This document shows positions 22,201 through 30,387 of a stretch of DNA of 35,259 nucleotides, in pieces. The position numbers and the translations under genes are program-made. The DNA comes from JACQRW01 sp964371935 (GTDB lineage Bacteria; Patescibacteriota; Minisyncoccia; Sungbacterales; HO2-52-23). Every line of letters begins with the position of its first letter. Position 1 is the stretch's first letter. The stretch covers positions 1 through 35,259 of the forward strand of contig CAYJOT010000005.1 in NCBI GenBank assembly GCA_964371935.1, given 5' to 3'. The notes below the pieces were generated by a model. The model saw only the letters and a program-made list of their open reading frames with translations. It was not told the origin of the DNA and did not search any database.

Positions 22201-23703
22201 TCACCGATACTTTGGTGTAACCCAAAATCCGAGGCGGTACTTGCCGCCGAGCATGACACGGGTCTGCGCCTCGAGTGCCGGAAACGCGCCGAACACGATC
22301 ATGGTGATCGGCATGAGAAGCCACTGAAAAAAGTATAAGATGTGATGACGTTTGCGAAACCATTCTGGTTTTGGCGGCAAGAGGATAAGGGCAAAAAATG
22401 CCGACGCGATAATGCCGACCATGGCAAAGGTCATAATAAAGCGCGTAATGCGCGGGAGATTATAGGATAGCACCGATACATTGAATTCGGATCCGCCGAG
22501 CGTCACCGGCAGCCAGCCCAGCACAAAGATAATGATGGAGTTGGTCGCCCACGAGTGAAAGCCCTCGATGTAATGGAATCCGCGGTAGAGTTTTTTCCTG
22601 AATGACATTTTTGGATGGCGGCGGAATCCTTCAAGCATATAGGGAATGTTCTCGCATCCGCCCCATGCCCAGCGGCGCTGCTGCTTGTAGAGATTTTTCA
22701 CGGTGTGCCAAAACGTGGGTGCCACATTGGCGTCCATTGAGACCGGATACAGAATCGGCACCACGCGCCAGTCGCCATCGTAGTGGAGAAAACACTGCCA
22801 GAATATCTGCGAGTCCTCGGACACGATACCCGTATTCCAGAATCCGATCTCGACTAATGCCTTGAAGGGCATCGCGTGGGACGAAAACGTGGCCATGCGT
22901 TCCGGACGCGACTGCTGGATCATGTGCCAAAACGATGAGGAAAATGCGATCACGCGTCCAAGCGCAGGCGCCTGATAAATGTTGTTTGTAAAAAGCGGAA
23001 CCGGCTGGAAACTTGACCTCTGCGGATACGGACACGTAAGAAACTCGTACGTCAGAATACCAAAATACTCCGGGAACACCTGTGTGTCCACATCAAAAAC
23101 CGATACCATGATTTTTTCGTACGGAATCTTGAGCGGATCAATAATTTTTTCTTTTACCTGCCTGCCGGCCCATGTCTCATTTGATCCTTTGCCGGGAATC
23201 TCATCTGGAAGTCCGGCTGGATGCACCGTGGTAAGCAGATAGAAAAATTTGTCACCAAACTCACGCCGAATGCGCTGCGCTATCTCCTCTCCCTCCGGCG
23301 CCCGGCCTTCGGTCGCAAGCACCACGATCATACGATCACTGGGATAGTTTGCGGTAAGCAACGAGACAAATGTTTCTCGCACCAATTCGTACGGCTCTTT
23401 ATACATCGGAAATATCACCAGATGATATACTTCTTGCCACGGTCTATTCTCTTTCCAAAGCCGTTCAAACCAGTTCACTTTCATATTATGCCGCATCCGC
23501 TTAAACGACGCGCGCAAGTGCATTGAGAAATACAGCGTCTTTAAAAACCAGTAGGTGTCAAAAATAATAATAAAAACGCTCGTCCATATCGGGAGAATAT
23601 GCGAAAATACAATCGCCCCGACCAAAGTCCCCCACGCCAGCACTCCTGGCAGGAATTCAAAGAGTCGGAATAAACTCTGTTTTTGAGTAATATCTGTAGC
23701 CAT
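22201..23703 (-). CDS. Membrane-bound family 2 glycosyltransferase
   Basis: A 500-residue protein from the ATG at 23703 (MATDITQKQSLFRLFEFLPG), chosen because the longer frame overlaps the upstream kinase and this ATG is 7 bases after its stop. Two membrane segments lie at about 18-60 and several more after 380. The GT-A domain between has FDVDT (Asp204, Asp206), SEDSQ (Glu296, Asp297) and QQRRW (341-345), the D, DxD, ED, QxxRW set of processive synthases. It probably transfers sugars from a nucleotide or lipid donor to a surface polysaccharide at the membrane. The substrate is unknown. Confidence 0.9.
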   Translation of the reverse strand: MATDITQKQSLFRLFEFLPGVLAWGTLVGAIVFSHILPIWTSVFIIIFDTYWFLKTLYFSMHLRASFKRMRHNMKVNWFERLWKENRPWQEVYHLVIFPMYKEPYELVRETFVSLLTANYPSDRMIVVLATEGRAPEGEEIAQRIRREFGDKFFYLLTTVHPAGLPDEIPGKGSNETWAGRQVKEKIIDPLKIPYEKIMVSVFDVDTQVFPEYFGILTYEFLTCPYPQRSSFQPVPLFTNNIYQAPALGRVIAFSSSFWHMIQQSRPERMATFSSHAMPFKALVEIGFWNTGIVSEDSQIFWQCFLHYDGDWRVVPILYPVSMDANVAPTFWHTVKNLYKQQRRWAWGGCENIPYMLEGFRRHPKMSFRKKLYRGFHYIEGFHSWATNSIIIFVLGWLPVTLGGSEFNVSVLSYNLPRITRFIMTFAMVGIIASAFFALILLPPKPEWFRKRHHILYFFQWLLMPITMIVFGAFPALEAQTRVMLGGKYRLGFWVTPKYR

Positions 23704-23710
23704 GGACAAA

Positions 23711-24337
23711 TTAATCCACCCGTAAAACCAAATCAGCGGTTTCTTCAGGTTGATACTGTTTGATATATCTTTGCAATGCAGTAGTAACCTGTCGGAAATA
23801 AGAATCGGGATGGGTCTCAGGAAAATAATCACTGCCCCATTTCTCTTGTTCCCGCGCAATCCGCCTTGCATTAATGTTGTTCATATCTCCCGCAAGATAA
23901 ACCCTCTTATCCCACAGATCATTCAACAGCCGTGGATGAAACATAAACACGCCCTCAATAACCATAATTCTTTTTGAGAGATCAAATGTTTTGAGAATAT
24001 CAATTTCTCCAGAAATCGGATTGAAGGTATGTATCTGATGCACTTTTTCATCTTTCCTAAACGCTGATATAAGCTCTCTTAGTTTATTGTCATCACATAC
24101 TTTAAGTTCGAAAACTTTTGATCTGTCAGCAACTCGGGATAATTTATCCTCAACCGTCTTTCTGGAAAAAAGAAAATCATCGCGATGTACGATAATAATA
24201 TCCGGGTTCATTACCGCAAGATTGTCCGCCAAGGTTGTTTTGCCTATTCCGGTATATCCGTCAACGGCAACCAGTAACTTTTCTTTTCCATATGCCCATT
24301 GGGTAATGGCGTTATTTAACTTTTCGATAGGAGACAT
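23711..24337 (-). CDS. P-loop kinase, uridine kinase-like
   Basis: A 208-residue protein from the ATG at 24337 (MSPIEKLNNAITQWAYGKEK). Walker A is GYTGIGKTT (27-35); IIIVHRDDFLFSRKT and RIMVIEGVFMF follow the order of uridine kinase/phosphoribulokinase-type enzymes (substrate loop, then Walker B-like strand). A lid with RRIAREQEKWG follows. It probably phosphorylates a nucleoside or small hydroxyl metabolite; the substrate is not determinable. The longer frame to 24433 is rejected because its extra residues are an out-of-frame reading of a zinc-ribbon gene relic. Confidence 0.78.
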   Translation of the reverse strand: MSPIEKLNNAITQWAYGKEKLLVAVDGYTGIGKTTLADNLAVMNPDIIIVHRDDFLFSRKTVEDKLSRVADRSKVFELKVCDDNKLRELISAFRKDEKVHQIHTFNPISGEIDILKTFDLSKRIMVIEGVFMFHPRLLNDLWDKRVYLAGDMNNINARRIAREQEKWGSDYFPETHPDSYFRQVTTALQRYIKQYQPEETADLVLRVD

Positions 24338-24342
24338 ATTTT

Positions 24343-24426
24343 CTAAAAATACAAAAAAACCAAGTCCTCCGGCTCGATCCGGAATCCGGTTTTGCAGTTT
24401 TGGCAGGCACGGGTTTCGGAATGCAT
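24343..24426 (-). pseudogene. N-terminal fragment of a zinc-ribbon gene
   Basis: In a frame different from the kinase, ATG at 24426 starts MHSETRACQNCKTGF then RIEPEDLVFLYF and stops at 24343. This closely matches the start of the full-length zinc-ribbon protein just upstream (MNPETKTCQNCKNQFIIEPE DFAFYEK). An AAGG ribosome-binding site lies 8 bases before the ATG. Everything after the first 27 codons is gone. It overlaps the 5' side of the kinase gene region. Confidence 0.75.
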
Positions 24427-24472
24427 GGTTCAACCTTACTCAAATTCCCTACATTTGTCTATCATATACCAG

Positions 24473-24510
24473 TTACTAAAACGATAGACGATCGTCAATC
24501 GTTTTAGTAA
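24473..24510. repeat. Palindrome P3 with GACGATCGTC core
   Basis: A 38-base near-perfect palindrome centred between 24491 and 24492: arms TTACTAAAACGAT/ATCGTTTTAGTAA, a single A-A mismatch on each side, and the same 10-base core as P1 and P2. It lies 9 bases after the zinc-ribbon gene stop. There is no following T run, so a simple terminator is unlikely. Confidence 0.92.
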
Positions 24511-24519
24511 GGATGACCT

Positions 24520-26277
24520 TTACGCTATCTCTTCCTGATAACACTCTTCGCAATACACGATATCCAGACGTTCCGGTGCATACGAGGTCAGAAAAGCATT
24601 TGAACATGCGGTGAGTTCATGTGAGTGCGCGCCTTGATTTTGGTATGCGCCGTTTGCCGATCGCTGGCCGGCACAGTGACAGGTTCGCGAATAGAATTTC
24701 GGCTGGTTGCGATATTTGGTGCGCTCGATAAAGCGGCAGTTGTGGCATACGCGTGGGAGCGGGAGCGTCATGCGGCGGTAAAATTCAAGCTCCATGGGAA
24801 TCAGACGAAATGCTTTGGCGCATGATGCACATTTGATGACTTCTTTCAAGATTGAATCATCAACATCCTTGATGTGATCGGGCAGGTTTTCGGCATTCAC
24901 TGTGGTTTGGAATTCGCGCGTTTCCGGATCGCGCCAGACATACCCTTTGTTGACTGCCTGTTCCTTGGTCATCGGAAAGAAGTCCTGCGCAAGCGTCTCG
25001 TTGTACGCGAACGGAGAAAACTCCGGCGGGAAGAACTCGCCGTAGCGATATACTCTTCCTTCCTTGTCGGTAAATGGCATATCGTTCATATGTTGGATGA
25101 TCTTCTCGCGCAGGACAAAATAGTCTTCTTTCGTATACTGCTTGTTGAAAATGCAGTGTGATTTTTTCTTTAAACTTACACAGCCAAACAAATTGTTTGA
25201 TGAGGCGCATTTAAAAGAGTACTCTATATCTCGATTTGCCGGCCAACAGTCAACGGTAAATTTTACGCCATGGCATCCATCTCCAGAAACAAGCACTTCA
25301 TACATGAGCTCGCTGTGTTCGCTCCAAATGGTAAAATCATAGGAATCGCGGGTTCCCAGCGCTAACTGTTGCGAGTACTTTACATTTTCCGCATTGATCA
25401 CATTAAAACTCTCATGCACATTTTTACACGAAGCAAGAATATCACCTGACACATTGGTATTGTGCCAGCTCAACATAAATTTATGCGGTAAAGATAGAGA
25501 GAACTGCTGCACTTGTTTCTTAATCTCCTCAAGCGATTGGTGTGAGCCAAGACCGAATTGTTCGAGCGTCGCAAAATAGTCCTCTCGGGCATAGGGCCGA
25601 TTAAAGATGTAATACTGCTTGTTGCGAAGATTCGCGCATCCAAAGCAGTTCAAACACGCGATGCAGTCACGGGAAAACCACACATCGCGGCACTTTTCGC
25701 ACCGGTAAGAAAAGAAGGTTTGGTATGAACCGTCAGTGCTGGTGCACTCATAGCAAAGCTCGTCATCTGCAACCGTGGTGCAATCCACGCATTCTTTTAT
25801 ATTATTTGCGTCAATCACATACGCACAGTGTTCGCAGTTACCCAAGTCAAAACAAAGATAACAATTCTTGAGGTTGCTGGCGCCATGCGTATAATCAGAA
25901 TTGACCATGTTTCTGATATTGCGACTTGCCCATGGAACCGCATACATGAGTTCTCTAAATTGTTCAAAAAATGGCCTGGAGAAATTGTAATCTCGTCCGT
26001 AATCTATAGGGTCCCACGCATCCGACTGCCAGTATTCACGATCGTATACTTTCGCTTTCACCCGTGGTGGAAATTCTGAAAAAATTTCTTTCCCGGAAGC
26101 ATCATCTTTGCGACGGAACAATAATCGCTCATTGCGAAATACCATCCTCCGTATCATCCGGCACTCCGGACACCATGTCGGAGGCGGCACCCGCATCTTT
26201 TCGTAAAACGCGAAATCCTCCGGCTCGATGATGAACTGGTTTTTGCAATTTTGACAGGTTTTGGTTTCGGGGTTCAT
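24520..26277 (-). CDS. CPR-type multi zinc-ribbon (Cys-pair) protein
   Basis: A 585-residue protein from the ATG at 26277 (MNPETKTCQNCKNQFIIEPE). The start is set by the paralogous fragment at 24426, which begins alike. The N-terminal ribbon has CQNC (8-11) and CPEC; a second similar ribbon near the C terminus has CASC, CHNC and a final YCEECYQEE. The middle holds many regularly spaced Cys pairs (NCYLC, NCEHC, ECVDC, CYEC, CEKC, CIACLNCFGC) and repeated NRPYAREDYF / NKQYTKEDYF segments, suggesting a repeat structure with bound metal. I know it only as a family seen in CPR genomes with no established function. Confidence 0.8.
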   Translation of the reverse strand: MNPETKTCQNCKNQFIIEPEDFAFYEKMRVPPPTWCPECRMIRRMVFRNERLLFRRKDDASGKEIFSEFPPRVKAKVYDREYWQSDAWDPIDYGRDYNFSRPFFEQFRELMYAVPWASRNIRNMVNSDYTHGASNLKNCYLCFDLGNCEHCAYVIDANNIKECVDCTTVADDELCYECTSTDGSYQTFFSYRCEKCRDVWFSRDCIACLNCFGCANLRNKQYYIFNRPYAREDYFATLEQFGLGSHQSLEEIKKQVQQFSLSLPHKFMLSWHNTNVSGDILASCKNVHESFNVINAENVKYSQQLALGTRDSYDFTIWSEHSELMYEVLVSGDGCHGVKFTVDCWPANRDIEYSFKCASSNNLFGCVSLKKKSHCIFNKQYTKEDYFVLREKIIQHMNDMPFTDKEGRVYRYGEFFPPEFSPFAYNETLAQDFFPMTKEQAVNKGYVWRDPETREFQTTVNAENLPDHIKDVDDSILKEVIKCASCAKAFRLIPMELEFYRRMTLPLPRVCHNCRFIERTKYRNQPKFYSRTCHCAGQRSANGAYQNQGAHSHELTACSNAFLTSYAPERLDIVYCEECYQEEIA

Positions 26278-26285
26278 ACGGATAT

Positions 26286-26417
26286 TCAAGCGACCTTGGC
26301 ATGATAACACGCCTCGCAATAAATATTTTTCTCTCCACGCGCGGGATCGTACATCGTGGATACGCGTGCTCCGCACTGAGCGCATGATACTTCCCAAAAT
26401 TGGAGGCGCAGATTCAT
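26286..26417 (-). pseudogene. C-terminal zinc-ribbon fragment or small zinc-ribbon ORF
   Basis: Frame MNLRLQFWEVSCAQCGARV then STMYDPARGEKNIYCEACY HAKVA, stop at 26286, 8 bases before the full-length zinc-ribbon start. CAQC and YCEACY are a ribbon pair and the tail resembles the end of the full protein (YAPERLDIVYCEECYQEEIA). It is read in frame from an upstream transposase remnant, so it may be a fused relic; a functional 43-residue protein cannot be excluded. Confidence 0.5.
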
Positions 26418-26435
26418 GTCCTTGCGCCACTGGGT

Positions 26436-26586
26436 CATACGTACAAACAAGATACGGAACGTCTTCAACGAGGCAAACAGATGTTCAACGATGATGCGCT
26501 TCCTGCTATGACGGGTGTGGTGATCTTTCTGCCATTTCGTGAGCTGATGGAGTTTTGAGGATTTGAATGGTATGGCGATGTTCGTT
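26436..26586 (-). pseudogene. C-terminal fragment of an IS5-like DDE transposase
   Basis: The minus strand encodes NIAIPFKSSKLHQLTKWQKD then HHTRHSRKRIIVEHLFASLK and TFRILFVRM. The RKR-IVVEH-FxxLKxFRIL pattern with the catalytic Glu is the end of IS5/DDE_Tnp_4 type transposases. The upstream part is absent: the reading frame runs straight into the REP element at 26592. The downstream end runs in frame into the zinc-ribbon fragment. Confidence 0.72.
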
Positions 26587-26591
26587 GTTAT

Positions 26592-26670
26592 GTCATGCTG
26601 AGCGGAGCGAAGAATCTCGATATGGTAGGTAAGCCGAATATCAGAGACCGTTCACTGCGTTCAGGGTGAC
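26592..26670. mobile_element. REP-like element, copy 2
   Basis: GTCATGCTGAGCGGAGCGAA (from 26592) and GTTCACTGCGTTCAGGGTGAC (to 26670) form an imperfect 27-base inverted repeat around a 25-base centre. It is the same type as the inner repeat of copy 1 (18738-18812). It sits between the NUDIX gene stop and a transposase fragment. The GGACTTACGC outer arms of copy 1 are not present here. Confidence 0.75.
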
Positions 26671-26696
26671 GAAAACTGTTTTTCTACAGTCTCAGA

Positions 26697-27272
26697 TTAC
26701 TTTTCTCCAAAAAGCAATGTGCGAAATTCGTTCTTGCTTTTTGGTTCTAAGCTCAACCGAAGTAGGTCTGCCGTAATCTCGGGACTCCAGAACAGGGGGT
26801 CTCCCGTTGCTATCTTCATAAACTCTTCAAAATCTACCAGGCGGGTAATAATTCTCTCGCCAGCATCAGTAGTCGGCGCTTTTTCCAAAGTGCAATTCCG
26901 GGCTATATAAGTAAATATCGTCCATTCAATTTTAGAAACAGGATCAATTTCTTTCCATAAGCTCCAGTCCTTCGAGACATATCCTGTCTCTTCCAGTAGC
27001 TCGCGTTTTGCTGCGTCTAAGGGATCTTCACCCTTATCACATCGGCCGCCCGGGATCGAAAGAAACGACTCCTCTCTATCCGGTTGTTGTTCGGTCTGAA
27101 TAAGAATTTTTTCTCCCACAACCGATATCACTTGTGCCGTATCCGGTCTTTTAAGCCGTTCAAAAATTTCAACGCTGCCATCGTACATTTTTTGTTCCCA
27201 TTGCCAAACGTCAAAAATTTTCCCCTTGAAAACGCATTTAGCATTGAATGGCATTGTATTTCTTGGAGTCAT
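26697..27272 (-). CDS. NUDIX hydrolase
   Basis: A 191-residue protein with a complete Nudix box: Gly76, Glu82 and RELLEETGY (90-98), matching GX5EX7REUXEEXGU. The N-terminal half (KIFDVWQWEQKMYDGSVEIF) resembles the ADP-ribose/nucleoside-diphosphate-sugar pyrophosphatase subgroup, which hydrolyses X-linked nucleoside diphosphates. The ATG at 27272 is kept; a second ATG at 27254 is possible. It begins 14 bases after tRNA-Ser in the same direction, so it is probably transcribed with the tRNA. Confidence 0.9.
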   Translation of the reverse strand: MTPRNTMPFNAKCVFKGKIFDVWQWEQKMYDGSVEIFERLKRPDTAQVISVVGEKILIQTEQQPDREESFLSIPGGRCDKGEDPLDAAKRELLEETGYVSKDWSLWKEIDPVSKIEWTIFTYIARNCTLEKAPTTDAGERIITRLVDFEEFMKIATGDPLFWSPEITADLLRLSLEPKSKNEFRTLLFGEK

Positions 27273-27286
27273 ATTGATAGATAGAC

Positions 27287-27373
27287 CGGAGGGTGAGAGA
27301 TTCGAACTCTCGAAGGGAATTACCCCTTACACGCTTTCCAAGCGTGCGCACTAGGCCGCTATGCGAACCCTCC
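27287..27373 (-). tRNA. tRNA-Ser (anticodon GGA)
   Basis: A class II tRNA on the minus strand: acceptor GGAGGGT/ACCCTCC, anticodon arm CACGC-TTGGAAA-GCGTG (anticodon GGA, reads UCC/UCU), a long variable arm AAGGGGTAATTCCCTT, and T arm GAGAG-TTCGAAT-CTCTC. Discriminator G. CCA is not encoded. Confidence 0.95.
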
Positions 27374-27379
27374 AAAAAA

Positions 27380-28300
27380 CTATTTGGGCAGATTTTGTAG
27401 TGCTCTGATTCGATCCTCAATCGGCGGGTGCGTGGAGAAGAGTTTGACGATCCACGAGGTTTTGCGTTCACCTTCCCCTTTTGTCCGATCCGTACCAAAT
27501 GGGTTTTCGAAAAAAAGATGGGCGGTGGCGTTGGTCGCGGTTGCGAGCGGGCGCTTGTATGAGCCGATCTTTTTCAAAGCGGAAACTAATCCCTCCGGAT
27601 AGCGCGTAAGGAGCACGCCGGAAGTGTCTGCAAGAAACTCGCGGCGGCGTGAGATGGCAAGCTGGATCAGCGTGGCAAAGATGGGCGCCAGGATTGAGAG
27701 CGCGATGCCGATGATGAGGAGAATGCCATTGTTTCCGCGTTCGTTGTCGCGGCCTCTATCTCCGCCAAACAAGAGCGAACGCATAAACATATCCGAGAGG
27801 ATAGAGATCATGCCGACGAGCACTACGGCAACGGTGGAGACCAGCATGTCTCGGTTGCCGATGTGCGAGAGCTCATGGCTCAACACGCCTTCAAGTTCGG
27901 AGCGGTCAAGCATAGCGAGCAGACCTTGGGTGACGCACACGATGGCGTGGTCGGCATTGCGGCCAGTCGCAAACGCATTGGGCGCGTCATCCGGAATTAT
28001 ATAGATTCTTGGCATGGGAATGCCTGCGCTCATCGAAAGGTTTTCCAAAATCCGGTACAGCTCCGGATTGTCTTTCATCTCAACTGGCTGCGCCTGATGA
28101 AGTGCCAACACGATTTTGTCGCTAAACCAGTAGCTTATGACGTTCATCACGATACTGAAGATGACCGCGAAGTAAAGAATGCCCGGATTGTTGTAGACCT
28201 GGCTGAACGCCCACCCGATCGCGATCACCGCGCCAAAAAAGACGGACATCAGCAGCCATGTTTTACGGATATTCGCCGATTTTTGCGTGTAGAGGGTCAT
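27380..28300 (-). CDS. htpX: HtpX-like zinc metalloprotease (M48)
   Basis: A 306-residue membrane protease. Membrane segments lie at about 14-32 and 40-58, then two after the active site (about 155-172 and 195-215). The zinc motif is HELSH (142-146), with the third ligand expected in SRRREFLADTSG. It degrades damaged membrane proteins in the family's model members. It is read from its own promoter (28307-28335) although it lies directly after mraY. The 3' end is 7 bases before tRNA-Ser. Confidence 0.94.
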   Translation of the reverse strand: MTLYTQKSANIRKTWLLMSVFFGAVIAIGWAFSQVYNNPGILYFAVIFSIVMNVISYWFSDKIVLALHQAQPVEMKDNPELYRILENLSMSAGIPMPRIYIIPDDAPNAFATGRNADHAIVCVTQGLLAMLDRSELEGVLSHELSHIGNRDMLVSTVAVVLVGMISILSDMFMRSLLFGGDRGRDNERGNNGILLIIGIALSILAPIFATLIQLAISRRREFLADTSGVLLTRYPEGLVSALKKIGSYKRPLATATNATAHLFFENPFGTDRTKGEGERKTSWIVKLFSTHPPIEDRIRALQNLPK

Positions 28301-28306
28301 GGGAGT

Positions 28307-28335
28307 AGGATAGCAGAAATTTTATCGTTTTGCAA
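28307..28335 (-). promoter_or_regulatory. Promoter of htpX (leaderless)
   Basis: Minus strand TTGCAA (28330-28335), 17-base spacer, TATCCT (28307-28312), then 6 bases to the htpX ATG. The predicted transcription start coincides with the start codon. Confidence 0.7.
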
Positions 28336-28337
28336 TT

Positions 28338-29429
28338 TTATCTCCCAATCAGGGCGATGGCCATGCCGATGATGGCCATGACAGTGCCAACTACCCAGAA
28401 GCGCATGGTCACTTTATGGGGAGGCCAGCCGATTGCCTCGAAATGGTGGTGGATGGGAGCAATGAGGAATACTTTTTTTCCGCGATAGCGTTTGGACGCA
28501 AACTGGATCACGTCGGAAATCACTTCCACCATAAGGATGAAGCCGATGACCGGGAGCATGATGGCGGAATCGGTGAGGAATGCAACCACGGTGAGCGATG
28601 TAGTCAAACCAAGAATGCCGGACTCGCCCATATAGAAACGCGCGGGCGGGATATTGTACCAGAGGAACGCGAGCAGGGCGCCGATGATAACCGCACAGAA
28701 TGCGGCCAGGTCTATCTGCCCGCGGAAAAACGCAATGCCGCCATAAGCGGTGAAGATGGACGCGAATACGCCTCCTGCCAGACCGTCTATGCCGTCAATG
28801 ATGCTTGATGAGAAAAGCAGGATCATGGCCGTAATGAAAAGCGGAACATACCAGATGCCGATGAACAGATCGCCGTAACCCGGAATATAAATAGTGCGCC
28901 AGTCGAGCTTGTAGTAAAACCACAGTGCGCCTGAAAGCGCGATCAGAAAGATCACGAAAAGCCGGTGCCGGAATTTGATGCCGCCGGATGCTTTTTTGAT
29001 TTTTTCTTTTTCTATTTTTTTCTGGCGGACCTGGAGGAGATCATCGGCAAGTCCGAGCAGGGATGAGGCAAACAGGATGGAAAGCGGCAGCCATGTCTGG
29101 TTGCGCGACAGAAAGTTTGCTTTGTCCCAGAATGAAACGTCGGTGAGCTTGGCAACTACCCAGAGCAGAAGCGCCAACGAGATGGTAGTAAGCCAGATAA
29201 GCGCGCCGCCTAAACGGGGCACTTTTGTCTCACGGTCTTTGTGGAGTGCGGCAAAGAGCGGGGTCTTGGTGCCGTCCGGAGACGAGGTGCGCACGTCTTT
29301 GCGCCACAGCCGGTATTTGTACATGATGAAAATAAGCGAAGGCGTCAAGATCATCGCCAGGATAAACGATGCGGAAAAAAGTCCGAATACTTTGATTGCG
29401 TTTGCGATTGCGTCTGTGGTCGGGGGCAT
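28338..29429 (-). CDS. mraY: Phospho-N-acetylmuramoyl-pentapeptide transferase
   Basis: A 363-residue polytopic enzyme from the ATG at 29429, which follows the dacA-like TAA by one base (TAACATG). The frame extends to a TTG at 29450, but that would overlap the upstream gene and adds nothing typical. Family signatures: LADDLLQVRQKK (the Asp pair), SSIIDGIDGLAGG, and the metal/substrate motif PIHHHFEAIGWP near the C terminus. It makes lipid I by transferring phospho-MurNAc-pentapeptide to undecaprenyl phosphate in the membrane. It is coupled to the upstream carboxypeptidase. Confidence 0.95.
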   Translation of the reverse strand: MPPTTDAIANAIKVFGLFSASFILAMILTPSLIFIMYKYRLWRKDVRTSSPDGTKTPLFAALHKDRETKVPRLGGALIWLTTISLALLLWVVAKLTDVSFWDKANFLSRNQTWLPLSILFASSLLGLADDLLQVRQKKIEKEKIKKASGGIKFRHRLFVIFLIALSGALWFYYKLDWRTIYIPGYGDLFIGIWYVPLFITAMILLFSSSIIDGIDGLAGGVFASIFTAYGGIAFFRGQIDLAAFCAVIIGALLAFLWYNIPPARFYMGESGILGLTTSLTVVAFLTDSAIMLPVIGFILMVEVISDVIQFASKRYRGKKVFLIAPIHHHFEAIGWPPHKVTMRFWVVGTVMAIIGMAIALIGR

Positions 29430-29430
29430 G

Positions 29431-30375
29431 TTACTGGAATGAGTTTTCAAGCCATCGGATTAGTTTGCGTCCGTCGCCAAACCGGTCATGCGATCCCATG
29501 ATAACGATAATGGCCGTGCGGTTTGGCTTGACCGGGTAGAGCATTACCAACGTACCCTGTGCGGCATCGGTAAAACCTGTTTTGCTGCCGAGGATGGCCG
29601 GAAATTCTTTGAGCAGGTCGTTGGTATTTATGATGGCATGGCTTTGGCGGTCAACGGAATAAACCGTGGCTTCGACCACACGCGAAATCTCAAGGACGCC
29701 CCGATGCGCTTGGAAGATGTATTCGAGCAGGCGCGCCATATCTGCGGCGCTCATGAAATGATCCGGATCGTCAAGCCCGATGGAATTTTGAAAATGCGAA
29801 TCTGCCATACCTATCTGCTCCGCCTTTTTATTCATAAGATTGGTAAAGACCGTTGGTATGGCAGCCGCGCGATATTTTTTCTCGACTGCCTGGGCAAGTG
29901 CGTACGCGGCATCGTTTGCAGATTCGATAAGGACGAATTTGAGAGTGTCATCGCGGAGAAACGATTCCCCTGCCTTGGCGCTGCTTTGCGTCGGATCAAC
30001 TTCTTTTGCCATTTGGGAAAATGTAATAAGATCAGAAGTTTTCAATTCCTCTCTGACCACGACCGCAGTCATGAGCTTAGTAAGGCTTGCCGGAGGCATG
30101 CGTTTCAATTCCCGCCTGCTCAAGAGGGGCGCCTGTTCTCCAACGAGCCGCACCATATAGGATTCCGCGTCAATGCCATTAGGTTCGGGGATTGATACGG
30201 GCGGCCGTACTCTACGGAGCGCGGCGATTTCGCTTGCGGTCTGTTTTCGTATGGGAGGGGCTGATGCGTTTTCAAACGGCCGGCCAACAGCCATAAATGC
30301 AAAAAACCCAAACGCAAGAATGCCAAGAGCGGTGAGGCTGTATTTGATAAAAGGTGACTCGTAGTTCATATTCAT
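29431..30375 (-). CDS. D-alanyl-D-alanine carboxypeptidase (S11 family)
   Basis: A 314-residue penicillin-binding carboxypeptidase with an N-terminal signal anchor at about 12-31. The active-site set is complete: ASLTK (Ser97, Lys100), SAN (152-154) and KTG (265-267). It removes the terminal D-alanine from peptidoglycan stem peptides. It is shorter than typical PBP5 and appears to lack the C-terminal beta-sandwich and amphipathic helix. Between scpB (12 bases upstream) and mraY (1 base downstream). Confidence 0.94.
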   Translation of the reverse strand: MNMNYESPFIKYSLTALGILAFGFFAFMAVGRPFENASAPPIRKQTASEIAALRRVRPPVSIPEPNGIDAESYMVRLVGEQAPLLSRRELKRMPPASLTKLMTAVVVREELKTSDLITFSQMAKEVDPTQSSAKAGESFLRDDTLKFVLIESANDAAYALAQAVEKKYRAAAIPTVFTNLMNKKAEQIGMADSHFQNSIGLDDPDHFMSAADMARLLEYIFQAHRGVLEISRVVEATVYSVDRQSHAIINTNDLLKEFPAILGSKTGFTDAAQGTLVMLYPVKPNRTAIIVIMGSHDRFGDGRKLIRWLENSFQ

Positions 30376-30387
30376 ACCATAATTTTT

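Noticed and set aside
23704..23871. Glycosyltransferase start at 23871
   Set aside because: It would lie deep inside the kinase gene; the ATG at 23703 gives the normal family start.
24338..24433. Kinase start at 24433
   Set aside because: The extra N-terminal residues are an off-frame reading of the zinc-ribbon relic (24343-24426).
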